A stretch of DNA of 57,038 nucleotides from Streptomyces sp. NRRL F-6492 (GTDB lineage: Bacteria; Actinomycetota; Actinomycetes; Streptomycetales; Streptomycetaceae). Position 1 is the stretch's first letter; every line of letters begins with the position of its first letter. The translations under genes were made by a program, and so were the position numbers. The DNA lies in the NCBI RefSeq assembly GCF_001280125.1, contig NZ_LGEG01000069.1, positions 1 through 57,038 of the forward strand. Reading direction: 5' to 3'. Shown here in pieces: positions 30,832 through 41,277 of this stretch. Under the pieces are notes generated by a model that ran no database searches, was not told the origin of the DNA, and worked only from the letters and a program-made list of their open reading frames with translations.

Positions 30832-33800
30832 GTGGCCTCCGGCTACAACCTGTACGTCAACCTGCTCGCGTCCACCGGGGGCCTCGCCTCCGGCCTGCGG
30901 CAGGGGGCGGGACAGCTAAGGGCCTTCGACGGGCAGCTCGGCGCGACGGCCGGCCGCCTGAACCAGGTGAGGGCCGCTTCGCAGGCGCTCGCCCGCGCGC
31001 AGGCGGAGGCGTCGGCGCAGATGGTGACGGCGCAGGGCCGGGCCAGTGCGGCGGCCCAGCGCGCCGCCCAGCTCCAGCAGCGCGCGGGGCGGGCCCAGAC
31101 CGTCGCCGCGCAGACGGCCGCGCGAGCGGAGACGGCGCGGGCCGCGGCGGTGCAGGCCGGTGAGCGGGCTGCGCGGGCGCAGGCCGTCGCACAGACGATG
31201 GCTGGCCGGGCGGCGACGGCCAGCGGGCGGGACGCGGAGCGTGCGGCCCGGACCGCGGCAACGGCACAGCAGTCCGCGGCCCGGGCCGCAGAGGTGCACG
31301 CGCAGGCGGTGCAGCGGGTGCAGACGACTCAGTCCCTCGCGGCGCGGGCGGCCGGCTTGTCCGCGCAGTCCTCGGAGCGTGCCCGGCAGGCGGCGCGGCA
31401 GCAGGACGAAGCGGCGGCGCAGACCGCCCGCGCCCGGCAGGCCGCCGCAGCCCGCACCATGCAGGCCGAAGCCGCCCTGGCGCAGGCCCGCGAGCACGCG
31501 GCGGCCCGGTCGGCGCAGAACGCTCTCGTCCTCGGCGCCGCGCTCGGCGTCGGCGTGGCACAAGCGATCGCCCTGGAAAGGGAGATGGCCAATGTCATGA
31601 CGATCAGCCAGCAGATCAACGGCGACACGATCGGGCAGTTCACCGACCAGATCGTGGAGCTGTCCACGAAGCTGCCACAGACCGCGCAGCAGCTCGCGGA
31701 GGGCCTGTACCAGGTCGTCAGTACGGGCTTCGACGGCCAAGAGGCGCTGGAGATCCTGGAGGTCGCCGCCACGGGAGCCGCCGCCGGCCTGACCACGTCG
31801 GAGACGGCCGCCCGCGCGCTCCTCGGCGTCCTCAAGGCGTACGGGATGCCCGCCAGCCAGGCGACGGACGTCATGGACACCATGTTCCAGACGGTCAACC
31901 TCGGCGTCGTCTCCTTCGAGGAGCTCGCGCAGCAGCTCGGCGACGTGGTGCCGATGGCGGCGGCGGCCGGCGTCGAGTTCGATGACCTGTCGGCCGCGTT
32001 CGCGGCGGTCACGCTGACCGGTATACCCGCGGCCGAGACCGCGACCGCGCTGAACATGCTGCTCACCCGCATGATGGCGCCGACCTCCGACCTGCGGAAC
32101 GTCATCCGCGACCTCGGCTACGAGTCGGCGTCGGCAGCCCTGCGGCAGGACGGCCTGTACGTAGTGGTCAACAAGCTGAACACGGCGGCTGGCGGCACCG
32201 CCGAGAGCCTGCAGCACATGTGGAAGGACATCCGTGCCACCCGCGCGGCCCTTGCACTCGCTGCGGCCGACGGACAGAACTACCGCGACACCTACGCCGG
32301 CATCGCGGTCGAGGTGGCGAGGGCGGGCGCCACCCAGCGCGCGTACGCGATCCAGACGGACACGGTGGCCGGCCAGTGGCAGCTGGCCGCCAACCAGGCG
32401 CGGGCGCTCGGAATCGACCTGGGGCGGGCCCTGCTCCCGGCGCTGAAAGCGGTCGGGACGGTCATCCACACGGTGGTCGGCGCCGTCCAGGACATGCCCG
32501 GCCCGATGAAGTCCACCCTCGCGGTGATCGCCGCCACGGCGGTCGGCGTGCTGCTGCTGCGCGCCGCCTACCAGAAGGTCACCGCCCAGATCGCCGCCTT
32601 CCGTATCGCGCAGGCGGCAGCGGCGACCTCCGGCACGGGGATGCCGACCCTCCTCGCCGGCACGAGCCTCGCCGTGTCGGGGCTGTTCGCGGTGCTCACC
32701 CTCGGCATCGCCGGATACGCGGCCTACACGGCGTCGAAGCAGAAGGCGAAGGACGCCACCGAGGAACTGATCAGGGCACTGCAGGCCGAGCGCGAGCAGG
32801 GCGGCTCCGGACTCGGCCTCCGCGAGCTGGTCGACCAGCTCACCGCGGACGGGGCGCTGGAGGACCTGAAGAAGGTCGGGATCGGCGCGACCGAGGCGAT
32901 CGACGCGATCACCGCCGGCGGCGGGAAGCTCGCCGCGCTCAAGTCCCGCCTCGACCAGGACGCCCTGACCTACACCCAGGCGGTCCAGCGACGGGAGAAG
33001 TCCGGCAACGTCAACGACCTGCTGCAGTGGTCCGAGGCCAAGAAGCTCCTCGACGAGCGGCACCAGGTGTGGACCGACGCGGTCAAGAAGGAAGCGGACC
33101 TCGCCAACCAGCAGGCGATCGTCGCTTCCCGCATCAAGCAGCAGGCCGCGAGCACCGGCGGCATCTTCGACCTGATGTCGCTGGCGAACGTCGACAAGAC
33201 CGGCGCCGCGCAGATCACCGACGAGATGCGGGCGCTCGCCCAGGTCGTCGGGTCGGCGGTCGATCCGGCCGAGGCGTTCCGCTCGGCGCAGCAGAAGGTC
33301 GCGGAGGCGCTGAGGAAGGCGGGGAAGGAGGCCGACACCGCCAAGGTCAAGCTCCAGGACTACATGAACGAGCTGCGCGGGCAGCTGGTCGCGCAGCGCG
33401 ACTTCCAGGGAAATTTGAGCGAGTTGGCGGTCCAGGGCTACGCCGACCTCGCGGACCACTTCGCCGGACTCGGCATCGACGCCGCTCCGATGCTGGACGA
33501 GCTCGCGGAGCAGTTGAAGAAGGGCAACAGGAAGGTCGCCGACGAGCTGCGCGACATCGTCCTGGAGGACATGGAGCGGTCCAACGAGGGATACCGCATC
33601 GGTCTGGAGAACACCGCCCGCATCGCGGAGGAGTACGGGCAGAAGATCGCCCGCGCGTGGGCGACGGCGGCTGAGCGCAACGATCCGGTGGCCTTCAAGA
33701 AGGTCCTCGGCGACATGGCGCTGATGGACCTCGACAAGGCCGTCGACAAGACGGTCAAGGGGGCCGGCGACAAGTTCCGGAAGGGCCTCGGGATCCTCGC

Positions 33801-35634
33801 CTCCATCGCGAGGGAGAAGGGCACCGACGCGGCCGGCGCGTTCGAGGACGCGCTGCTGTCCGGAGACGTCGAACGGGCGATGACCAGCCTGCAGCAGGTG
33901 TGGGGAGCGGACCTCCCGGTGCCCGAGGCCGAGCTCGCGCAGATCGTGGCCGCGTTCGCCGGTGCGGGCACCGCTGCCCGCGAGGAGTGGTCTGGCGCCC
34001 TCGCCCTGATCGCCCAGGTGTCCCACCAGAAGGGCTCGGAGGCCGCCGCCGCGCTCACGTCCGCGCTGTTGTCCGGGGACATGGCGGCGGTCAAGGCGCA
34101 GCTCGACGCGATCGGCGTGTCCGTGCAGAACATCCCCGGCAGCAAGTCCGTCACGGTCAGCGTCAACGCGCAGAAACCACCGCCGATCGTCGTGCCGATC
34201 ATCCTCCAGCGGCAGTCGTCGCCGTGGGACCAGGACGCGAACGGGGTGCCCGACAAGATCCAGGCACCCCAGGCCCGGGGCAGCGTCCTGGACTTCTACG
34301 CCCAGGGCGGCGTCCGCGAACAGCACGTCGCGCAGATCGCGCCCGCGGGCGCGTGGCGGGTATGGGCGGAGGACTCCACGGGGGGCGAGGCTTACGTGCC
34401 CCTCCACCGCTCCAAGCGGCCGAGGTCCCGAGTGATCGTGGAGGAGACCGTACGGCGCCTCGGCGGCGACCCCTCCAGCATCGAGTGGTTCGCCAACGGC
34501 GGTCTGAGCGGCTTCGACTACGAGGTCACCCAGTCCCCCCAGCTCTTCGACCTGTCCGGGATCGCCGGGGACTCGAAGACCAAGAAGGGCAAGTTCGACC
34601 TCAAGCTCTTCGCGAAGAACCTCGACCGCGCCGTGTCGGTCGCCCGCCGCTGGCGCACCGACCTCCAGACGGTGGCCCGTCGCGCCGGCCAGGACGTCGC
34701 CGACGCCCTCGAAGCGATGGGCGAGGACGGCATCGAGCTGACCCGCAAGATGGCCACCGGCAGCTCGAAGTACCTCAACGACATGGCCGCGGACCTGCGG
34801 GCACTGGCGGACGCGTCCAAGGCCACCTTGGGCGACTTCACCGGGCAGTTGAAGGCCGCGGTCGCCGACCAGAAGACGTTCGAGAAGAACCTCGCGACGT
34901 TGGCCGCCAGCGGGTACGGCGACCTGGCGAAGCTCCTCGCCGAGCAGGGCGACGCCGACGCCGAACTCCTGGCCGGGCAGGCGGTGAAGGACAAGAAGAA
35001 GGCGAAGGCCGCGAACGACGCGGCGAAGTCCGCCGGCGGCCTGGTCCGCGACGAGGACCTGACGGACCTCGTGGCGATCATCGCCGCGGTGAAGTCCTCG
35101 AAGGTCGGCCTGCACGAGGTCGCGGCGACCACCGGCCTGGACGAGGACGTCATCATCGAGCTGGCGAACCTGGCCTACGACCGGATCAAGACGGCCCTCG
35201 GGTCCAAGGGCGCGAAGTTCTTCTCCGACCTGTCCCGCGCGAACAAGGGCCTGTCCTACCTCCAGGGCGGCATCCTCACCCCCGGCCTCTACGCCACCAG
35301 CAACGGGATCGTGCGGTTCGCGGAGCCCCAGACGGAGGGCGAGGCGTTCATCCCCTTGGGCACCGGCCAGCGCAGCTCGGCGACGGCCGTCCTCCACGAC
35401 GTGGCGCAGCGGTTCGGCTACCGGCTCACCTCCGCCACCGCCGAGCCTCCCCGGCTCGTCGCCGCCCATCCCGAGGGACAGGTGAAGGTCGTCGTCGTGC
35501 GCGAGCAGCCGGCGGCGCTGATCGGATCCATGCCGGTGACTGTGTCCGGCCGCCCCGACACGAACGTGGCGGCGGAGGTCGGCTCGGAGATCATGCGCCG
35601 GCTGCGCAACGCACAGCGAGGAGGCCGGATCTAG
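30832..35634 (+). CDS. Tape measure protein
   Basis: 1600 residues from GTG 30832. First 230 residues: an Ala/Gln/Arg coiled coil. Then the TP901-type core: EREMANVMTISQQINGDTI, LPQTAQQLAEGLYQVVSTGFDG, and SETAARALLGVLKAYGMPA (each within 245-340). Membrane-like stretches (about 560-640, TLAVIAATAVGVLLLRAAY and ALGIAGYAAYTA-type) may help DNA entry. The C-terminal half contains diverged duplicates (NLSELAVQGYADLADHFAG near 865 and NLATLAASGYGDLAKLLAE near 1360). Known proportionality of length to tail suggests a tail of about 240 nm. Largest gene here. Confidence 0.95.
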   Translation: MASGYNLYVNLLASTGGLASGLRQGAGQLRAFDGQLGATAGRLNQVRAASQALARAQAEASAQMVTAQGRASAAAQRAAQLQQRAGRAQTVAAQTAARAETARAAAVQAGERAARAQAVAQTMAGRAATASGRDAERAARTAATAQQSAARAAEVHAQAVQRVQTTQSLAARAAGLSAQSSERARQAARQQDEAAAQTARARQAAAARTMQAEAALAQAREHAAARSAQNALVLGAALGVGVAQAIALEREMANVMTISQQINGDTIGQFTDQIVELSTKLPQTAQQLAEGLYQVVSTGFDGQEALEILEVAATGAAAGLTTSETAARALLGVLKAYGMPASQATDVMDTMFQTVNLGVVSFEELAQQLGDVVPMAAAAGVEFDDLSAAFAAVTLTGIPAAETATALNMLLTRMMAPTSDLRNVIRDLGYESASAALRQDGLYVVVNKLNTAAGGTAESLQHMWKDIRATRAALALAAADGQNYRDTYAGIAVEVARAGATQRAYAIQTDTVAGQWQLAANQARALGIDLGRALLPALKAVGTVIHTVVGAVQDMPGPMKSTLAVIAATAVGVLLLRAAYQKVTAQIAAFRIAQAAAATSGTGMPTLLAGTSLAVSGLFAVLTLGIAGYAAYTASKQKAKDATEELIRALQAEREQGGSGLGLRELVDQLTADGALEDLKKVGIGATEAIDAITAGGGKLAALKSRLDQDALTYTQAVQRREKSGNVNDLLQWSEAKKLLDERHQVWTDAVKKEADLANQQAIVASRIKQQAASTGGIFDLMSLANVDKTGAAQITDEMRALAQVVGSAVDPAEAFRSAQQKVAEALRKAGKEADTAKVKLQDYMNELRGQLVAQRDFQGNLSELAVQGYADLADHFAGLGIDAAPMLDELAEQLKKGNRKVADELRDIVLEDMERSNEGYRIGLENTARIAEEYGQKIARAWATAAERNDPVAFKKVLGDMALMDLDKAVDKTVKGAGDKFRKGLGILASIAREKGTDAAGAFEDALLSGDVERAMTSLQQVWGADLPVPEAELAQIVAAFAGAGTAAREEWSGALALIAQVSHQKGSEAAAALTSALLSGDMAAVKAQLDAIGVSVQNIPGSKSVTVSVNAQKPPPIVVPIILQRQSSPWDQDANGVPDKIQAPQARGSVLDFYAQGGVREQHVAQIAPAGAWRVWAEDSTGGEAYVPLHRSKRPRSRVIVEETVRRLGGDPSSIEWFANGGLSGFDYEVTQSPQLFDLSGIAGDSKTKKGKFDLKLFAKNLDRAVSVARRWRTDLQTVARRAGQDVADALEAMGEDGIELTRKMATGSSKYLNDMAADLRALADASKATLGDFTGQLKAAVADQKTFEKNLATLAASGYGDLAKLLAEQGDADAELLAGQAVKDKKKAKAANDAAKSAGGLVRDEDLTDLVAIIAAVKSSKVGLHEVAATTGLDEDVIIELANLAYDRIKTALGSKGAKFFSDLSRANKGLSYLQGGILTPGLYATSNGIVRFAEPQTEGEAFIPLGTGQRSSATAVLHDVAQRFGYRLTSATAEPPRLVAAHPEGQVKVVVVREQPAALIGSMPVTVSGRPDTNVAAEVGSEIMRRLRNAQRGGRI

Positions 35635-36533
35635 TGGCTGAGCTCAACAAGGACTTCCAGATCGAAGTCGGGGGCCTCCTCATGGGACCGGGCACCCCGT
35701 ACGTGATCGCCGACGTGCCCGGCTTCGGCACGCCCGACCTGCGAAGCCAGGACGTCGACAGCCCCGCGGGGGACGGCGTCTTCCCCGGCGTCGACTACTA
35801 CGGCATGAGGGCGGTCCGCATCGAGGCCGCGATCCGTACGCCGGGCGACCCGGCGGCGGCGGCCGACGCCCTCGCCGCTCTCCACCGGATGGCGGCCACG
35901 GCGGCCGTCCGGAAGAAGGCGGGCGCGCTCACCTCCCTGAGGGTGAAGTGGCCTGGCCGTCCGGCCCGCCGGTTCTACGGGCGTGTCCGGCGGGCCGAGG
36001 CGATCACGACGGCGCAGCTCATCCACGGGTGGGTGCCCCTCGACCTGGGTTTCGACGCCCTGGACTCGACCGTCCACGACGACGTGGAGCAGTCGCTCGT
36101 CCTGCCGCTCGACATCTCCCAGGACGCCTTCGGCTTCAAGGCCCCCGTCATCGCGCCGATCACCACCGGCGTGTCCAACCCCGCCACCAGGCCCGGCTGG
36201 ATGACCAACCGCGGGGACCTGCCGGCGTTCCCGAAGTTGCGGATCAGCGGCCCCGTCGCGAACCCCAGGGTGTGGATCGCCGAGACGGGAAAGGCGCTCC
36301 AGCTCGCGCTGACGCTCGGCCCCGGCGAGTACGTCGAGATCGACACCCGCCTCGGAGCGCGGTGGGTCGTCAAGAACGGGTTCGGCAGCGCGCAGACCGC
36401 CCTCAGCACGTCCAGCCGTCTCGACCAGTTCCAGATCCCACCCGGGCGGTCCGAACTGCGCTGGACGGCGACCGACTACACCAACACGACCCGTCTCGCC
36501 ATCACGTGGCGCGACGCGTACACCGCCCTGTGA
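35634..36533 (+). CDS. Distal tail (Dit-like) / minor tail protein
   Basis: 299 residues from GTG 35634, overlapping the tape measure stop. N-terminal half: strands LNKDFQIEVGGLLMGPGTPYVI (in two parts) and HRMAATAAVRKKAGALTSLRV; C-terminal half a galectin-like beta domain (WVVKNGFGS, then SSRLDQFQIPPGRSELRWTA). Its place right after the tape measure and its two-domain form match Dit proteins forming the tail-tip hub. Confidence 0.8.
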   Translation: MAELNKDFQIEVGGLLMGPGTPYVIADVPGFGTPDLRSQDVDSPAGDGVFPGVDYYGMRAVRIEAAIRTPGDPAAAADALAALHRMAATAAVRKKAGALTSLRVKWPGRPARRFYGRVRRAEAITTAQLIHGWVPLDLGFDALDSTVHDDVEQSLVLPLDISQDAFGFKAPVIAPITTGVSNPATRPGWMTNRGDLPAFPKLRISGPVANPRVWIAETGKALQLALTLGPGEYVEIDTRLGARWVVKNGFGSAQTALSTSSRLDQFQIPPGRSELRWTATDYTNTTRLAITWRDAYTAL

Positions 36534-36543
36534 GGAATCCCCG

Positions 36544-37476
36544 ATGGCACTGATCCAGCCCCCGATGATGGTCCACGGCGGAGTCCACCCCGCTCGGGCC
36601 ATGCGCATGATGATCCGCGACCTCGCTCGCGGAAGCTCCGGAGTGACCGAAGGCAACGACCTGCGCGTCAGCCCGCTGACCACGCCCGGCGCCGGCGTCC
36701 GGGTCGGCGACGGCTCGGCCGTCGTACGAGGAGCGAGCTGGGCCCAGGGCAGCTACACCCAGTACAACGTCGGCGACGCGGTCGTCCCCATCGCCCCGAC
36801 GGGCGCCTCGGCGCGTTCTGACCTCGTGACGCTCCGGGTCGAGGACCCCGAGTACGAGGGCACCCGGGACCCGCTGACCCAGGACATCGGCTACTTCCAC
36901 GTCGTGAGCGGCGTGTCCGCAAGCACGACCGCTCCACCCGCCGGGATGACGGCCATCCCCCTGGCCCGCATCGACGTCCCCTCGAACACGGCCACCATCA
37001 CCAGCGCGATGATCAAGGACCTGCGGAGCATCGCGAACCCCCGGAAGGAGCGCAGCCTCTACACGGCCTCCCCGTCGGGGGACCAGAACTGGGCCGGTAA
37101 CCCCATCGGGACCTTCGTGGCGTGGCCGCCCGCAGCGAGGTGGAACATCACCGTTCCGCCGTGGGCAACGACGGTACGCATCGTGCTGAACATTGCCGGC
37201 GTCCAGGTACTCAAGGGCGGGATCTGGGCGCACTCCGCCTGGAGGCTCGGCGTGGTCCAGGGCCAGTCCGTCACCGCCGAGACCGGCACGACCGACGGCT
37301 CCGAGCGCATCCACCTCATCTCCGCCGACACGCGGAGCATCCCCGCCGCCATGCGGGGCACCGTCCAGCCGCTCAACGCGATGATCGCTCTCGACTCGGA
37401 TCAAGCCGGCGTCCTGCAGGCCGATGTCGTCACGACGGCGATCTGCGACGTCGATTTCAGCGAGGGCGTCGTCTGA
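36544..37476 (+). CDS. Minor tail / baseplate protein
   Basis: 310 residues. N-terminal HGGVHPARAMRMMIRDLARGSSGV, then GAGVRVGDGSAVVRG resembles the beta-helix entry of actinophage tail proteins that follow Dit. The last 140 residues are beta-rich (WNITVPPWATTVRIVLNI). Start ATG 11 bases after Dit, preceded by GTGAGGAAT. Its stop overlaps the next start. Receptor or host contact possible. Confidence 0.7.
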   Translation: MALIQPPMMVHGGVHPARAMRMMIRDLARGSSGVTEGNDLRVSPLTTPGAGVRVGDGSAVVRGASWAQGSYTQYNVGDAVVPIAPTGASARSDLVTLRVEDPEYEGTRDPLTQDIGYFHVVSGVSASTTAPPAGMTAIPLARIDVPSNTATITSAMIKDLRSIANPRKERSLYTASPSGDQNWAGNPIGTFVAWPPAARWNITVPPWATTVRIVLNIAGVQVLKGGIWAHSAWRLGVVQGQSVTAETGTTDGSERIHLISADTRSIPAAMRGTVQPLNAMIALDSDQAGVLQADVVTTAICDVDFSEGVV

Positions 37477-38576
37477 TGCCGTCGTACCGATACCTCACGC
37501 AGAACGCCCTGACAGGCGCGTTCCTCGCCACTGACCTGCCCTTGAGCCAGGTCGAGTTCGGGCCTGCCCTGTCCGGGACCGGGGCCCTGACCGCCGTGGT
37601 CGAGCCCCGTCTCGCCCACCTCGACCGGTCGCAGTTCGACCCCGGCGCTTCCCTCATCTACGCCGAGCGCGACGGCCGGCTCCTGTGGGGCGGGATCGTG
37701 TGGAGAAGCATCCCCGAGGGCCAGCAGATGCGCATCGAGGCGGCCGGTGTCGGCTCCTACCCGCATCGGCGCCACGACCTCCACGGCAACCTCGGGGGGC
37801 GCGGGCCCTACGTCTACGCCGACCCCTGCAAGGTCATCCGAGACGTGTGGGCCTACTGCCAGGGGCAGCCGGACGGCAACCTGCGCGTGGCCGTCGACGC
37901 CACCACGTCGAAGGTGACGGTGGGCACCCCCGCCGAGCCGTACCACGTCGACTGGTGGGACGCCCCCACCCTTGGCGGCGTCATCGAGGACATGACCGCC
38001 GTCGAGGGCGGACCCGAATGGACTGAGGACGTCTCCTGGACCGGCGACGGCAAGCCCGCCCTGCGCATGCGCCTGGGGTGGCCCCGCCTGGGCCGGAGGC
38101 GTACGGACATCTCCTTCACGACGGGCGTGAACATCGTCCGCGCCGTGCCGGTCGAGTACGACGCCGACCAGGCCGCGCAGGTCGTCGTCGCCCTCGGCGC
38201 GGGCGAGGGGCGCAGCCGACGCCGCGCCACCGACGCCGCGCGCGACAACCGGCTCCGCCTGGAGCACCTGCTGGAGGTGCCGAACGAGCAGGGGAACGAC
38301 CGGCTCGCGGCCCGGGCCCGCACCGAGCGGGTCTCCCGGCAGATCACCGGCGAGGTCACCGAGGTCGTCGTCCGCGACCACCCGGCGGCGCCGATCGGGT
38401 CCTGGCAGATCGGCGACGACGTGCCCGTACGGGTCTACGACGAGTGGACCACCTTCGACGCCTGGTGCCGGATCGTCGGCTGGCAGCTTCGGCCCGGCGC
38501 CGGCGAAGAGCCGGAGCAGGCCGTCCTGCAGCTCCAGCGCGCCGACCGCTTCACCTACATGGGAGGCAGCTCGTGA
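37476..38576 (+). CDS. Minor tail protein (tail-tip hub, Tal/gp27-like)
   Basis: 366 residues, ATG overlapping the previous TGA. The start TGAFLATDLPLSQVEFGPALSGTGALTA (in two parts), DGRLLWGGIVWRS and DVPVRVYDEW recall the hub proteins of siphophage tails (prophage endopeptidase tail or gp27-like). The fold is suggested by repeated beta strands and length. Overlaps the next gene by GTGA. Confidence 0.75.
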   Translation: MPSYRYLTQNALTGAFLATDLPLSQVEFGPALSGTGALTAVVEPRLAHLDRSQFDPGASLIYAERDGRLLWGGIVWRSIPEGQQMRIEAAGVGSYPHRRHDLHGNLGGRGPYVYADPCKVIRDVWAYCQGQPDGNLRVAVDATTSKVTVGTPAEPYHVDWWDAPTLGGVIEDMTAVEGGPEWTEDVSWTGDGKPALRMRLGWPRLGRRRTDISFTTGVNIVRAVPVEYDADQAAQVVVALGAGEGRSRRRATDAARDNRLRLEHLLEVPNEQGNDRLAARARTERVSRQITGEVTEVVVRDHPAAPIGSWQIGDDVPVRVYDEWTTFDAWCRIVGWQLRPGAGEEPEQAVLQLQRADRFTYMGGSS

Positions 38577-40846
38577 GCAGCGACATAACCCGGCTGGTCG
38601 CGCGGGTCGCCGACCTGGAGAGGCGGTTGAGCCGCAGCACCCGCACGTCCTCCTTGGCGTACTCCTCGATCGAGAACGGCGCGGTGGAGGTGTACGACGA
38701 GGACGGCTCGCTGCGCGCGGTCGTCGGCACGCAGCCGGACGGCACCGCGGGCATCAACGTGGTCAACGGCCCGCCGCCGCCCGAGCCCGCCGCACCCGCC
38801 GTGACGTCGGTGCTCGGCGGCATCGCGGCGGTCTGGGACGGCACCTTCGCCGAAGGGGCCGTCACCCCCCTGGACTTCGCGCGCGTCGAGGTCCACACCG
38901 GCACCGCGCCCGAGTTCACGCCCGGACCGCACACCCTCGCCGCCACGCTGGAGTCCCCGCAGGGCGGTCTCGTCACCGTACCGACGGAGCAGCCGGTCCA
39001 CGTTCGCCTCGTGGCCCGCAACACCTCGGGGGCCGCATCGGAGCCGTCCGCGTCCACAGGGCCGGTCGGCCCAGAGCCGGTGGTGGCCGAAGATGTGCTC
39101 GACGGCAGCATCACGGAGCCCAAGATTGCTGAGCGCGCCGTCAACGCCACCCACATCAAACTCGGGGCCGTTACCGTTGACCACCTTGCCGTCGGCGTTA
39201 CCGGCAACCTGATCCCCGATCCCTCCTTCGAGACCGGGTACATCGCCAGCAGGATCGTCGGCTTGCCCGGCGTCGCGGTCGTCACGGGCGGCAACTCCTC
39301 GGGCAAGGCGCTGAGGTTCACCCTCATCTCCTCCGCCCCGCGCACCCTGCTCTACAGCCGCTTCCCGGTCACCGCTGGCGAACGCTACTGGGCCGCGTTC
39401 GACTTCAAGGGCGGCACTGACTTCGTCGGCAGGAACGGTCTGCTCATGTCCCTGCAGTGGCTCGACACCAACGGCGCCCACCTCAGCTACAGCGTCATCT
39501 CGAACGCGGGCCCCCCGGCGGACGGCGTCTGGCGCCGGGGGACGTTCATCCACGCCGCGCCCGCGGGCGCCGCCTACTGCGTCCCCGGCCTGCAGAGCCC
39601 CACCGGCTCCGGAACGGTCTACTTCGACAACGTCGAGCTGCGCCCCGTGATGTCGTCGGCCACCGGAGGCACGCGCGCGGAGATCGCCCCCGACGGGCTA
39701 CGCCTGTACGACGCCCAGGGCGAGGAGTCCGTCTCGCTGGTGACCGGCCGTCCCAACTACTTGACGCTCTCCACGGACGGGCGGCCGGTGGCCACGATCG
39801 ACCAGCAGGGCAACGGGGCGTTCTCCGACCTCTCCGTCGCCGGCGAGCTGTCCGTCGGCGGCGACCCCCTGGAGAGAATCCTCGCGCGCCTTCCCCGGGG
39901 CCTGGTCGCCGTCGACTACATGGCCACCGCCGTGACCGCCGGGTCGAGCGAGTACGGCTACATCGAGCTCGCCTTCGAGGCGGACACGAGCAGGATGTAC
40001 AAGATCACCTTCGACGCCTACGCGGACCCCAATGTGGCCGGCGGTGAGATCGCGGTCGTCCTGCGCGACGGCGGCGCCGCCACCCCGACGATCAGTTCCC
40101 CGCAGATCCAGTCCATCACCCAGCCCCTGCCTGGCGCCGGGTGGACCCGGGTCCACCTGGAGACCATCAAGTCCGGAGGTGCGCTCGGCGGCGGCGTCCG
40201 TCGCCTTCTCGTGAGCTTCTGGGCGCAAGGCGGCCCGGCCGGGCAGACCGTCCGGCTCCTCGGCGCCGCCCCGTATCTCGGGATCTTCGCCGTCGAGGAC
40301 ATCGGCCCGTACGTTCCGGAGACCGGCGTCTACAACACGGGTGGCGGCACTGTCACGCCGGCGAAGAAGAGCTACACGAAGATCTACAACGCGTCCTGGT
40401 CCGGCTCGTACGCCAACCGTTCGCAGTACAACGCGTACTACAACAACCAGTGTTTGCAGGGGTATTACAGCTCCACGAACGGGATGCAATCCGCCTTGAT
40501 CGGCTTCCCCGCGAGCCTGGCCACCGACCTGTCCGGCGCCTCCATTCAGCGGGCGGAGCTCTTCTTGTACTACGAGCACTGGTACTCGAACACCGGCGGG
40601 ACGGCGGTCCTCAAAGCGCACAAGCACGCGTCGCGTCCGGCGTCGTTCTCCTGCGACTCCGAAGCGATGTCGGTCTCCTGGTCTCGGAATCAAGGCAAGT
40701 GGGTTGATATCACTGCAATTTTCGACTCGACCCTCTGGCGCGGGATCGCGCTCGACCCGAACAACTCCTCGTCCGCCTTCTACGGGAGGGCCCGAGGCGT
40801 CGGCGAGGCGTACGCCCCTCAGCTCAAGGTGACCTACGTCAAGTAG
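38573..40846 (+). CDS. Receptor-binding tail protein / tail fibre
   Basis: 757 residues from GTG 38573. First 35 residues: a coiled coil (RLVARVADLERRL). Then a Pro-rich linker, a fibronectin-III-like domain (80-160), a collar motif DGSITEPKIAERAVNATHIKLGAVT (in two parts), two carbohydrate-binding-module-like jelly rolls (about 205-370 and 490-600) and a terminal domain with many Tyr/Asn/Ser (YNASWSGSYANRSQYNAYY), which looks like a sugar-binding head. It is the likely host-range determinant. A lower-GC patch in the last 300 bases suggests recent exchange. Confidence 0.8.
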   Translation: MSSDITRLVARVADLERRLSRSTRTSSLAYSSIENGAVEVYDEDGSLRAVVGTQPDGTAGINVVNGPPPPEPAAPAVTSVLGGIAAVWDGTFAEGAVTPLDFARVEVHTGTAPEFTPGPHTLAATLESPQGGLVTVPTEQPVHVRLVARNTSGAASEPSASTGPVGPEPVVAEDVLDGSITEPKIAERAVNATHIKLGAVTVDHLAVGVTGNLIPDPSFETGYIASRIVGLPGVAVVTGGNSSGKALRFTLISSAPRTLLYSRFPVTAGERYWAAFDFKGGTDFVGRNGLLMSLQWLDTNGAHLSYSVISNAGPPADGVWRRGTFIHAAPAGAAYCVPGLQSPTGSGTVYFDNVELRPVMSSATGGTRAEIAPDGLRLYDAQGEESVSLVTGRPNYLTLSTDGRPVATIDQQGNGAFSDLSVAGELSVGGDPLERILARLPRGLVAVDYMATAVTAGSSEYGYIELAFEADTSRMYKITFDAYADPNVAGGEIAVVLRDGGAATPTISSPQIQSITQPLPGAGWTRVHLETIKSGGALGGGVRRLLVSFWAQGGPAGQTVRLLGAAPYLGIFAVEDIGPYVPETGVYNTGGGTVTPAKKSYTKIYNASWSGSYANRSQYNAYYNNQCLQGYYSSTNGMQSALIGFPASLATDLSGASIQRAELFLYYEHWYSNTGGTAVLKAHKHASRPASFSCDSEAMSVSWSRNQGKWVDITAIFDSTLWRGIALDPNNSSSAFYGRARGVGEAYAPQLKVTYVK

Positions 40847-40863
40847 CCCGAAGGGAAACGAAC

Positions 40864-41241
40864 ATGCTCATCTCGTCTCTGCTCGACGAGCACACGCGGC
40901 TCATGTGCAACGCCGACTTCTGCGCCCGCGTCCGGGCCGCCTTCGTGCGGATCGCCCGCGAGGTGCTGGCCGAACGCCCCGACACCGACGGCTACCCCCT
41001 GCGCTCGGCTCTCGCTCGCGGCGCCCTCACCCCGTCGGACCTCCTCGGGCCCGGCTATGCCCCGCTCATCGCCACCGACCCGGCCATCTCCGCTGCCGCG
41101 GCCGCCGGCCACGTCGAGGGCCAGCCCGGCAGCGCCCAGGCCGCGGTCACCGACGGACAGCTCCTCGACGCTGTCCGCCGCGCGTGGAACCTCATCGCGG
41201 GCGTTGTGGAGTGGCGGGAAGGCGCGGTGACCGTAGACTGA
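40864..41241 (+). CDS. Small hypothetical protein after tail genes, 125 aa
   Basis: ATG with GAAGGGAAAC upstream. Helical, with a mid section GDLL/GPGYAPLI and a W-containing C-terminal helix. Unrecognised. Position between tail fibre and lysis genes suggests a tail or lysis accessory. Confidence 0.55.
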   Translation: MLISSLLDEHTRLMCNADFCARVRAAFVRIAREVLAERPDTDGYPLRSALARGALTPSDLLGPGYAPLIATDPAISAAAAAGHVEGQPGSAQAAVTDGQLLDAVRRAWNLIAGVVEWREGAVTVD

Positions 41242-41277
41242 GCACCGGCGTGGGGCCGGCTGGAAGAGGAGCGGGAG

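Noticed and set aside
30916..35469. Very long open frame on the minus strand opposite the tape measure gene
   Set aside because: High GC gives long antisense frames; composition is Leu/Arg/Gly-rich nonsense and no start signal is present.
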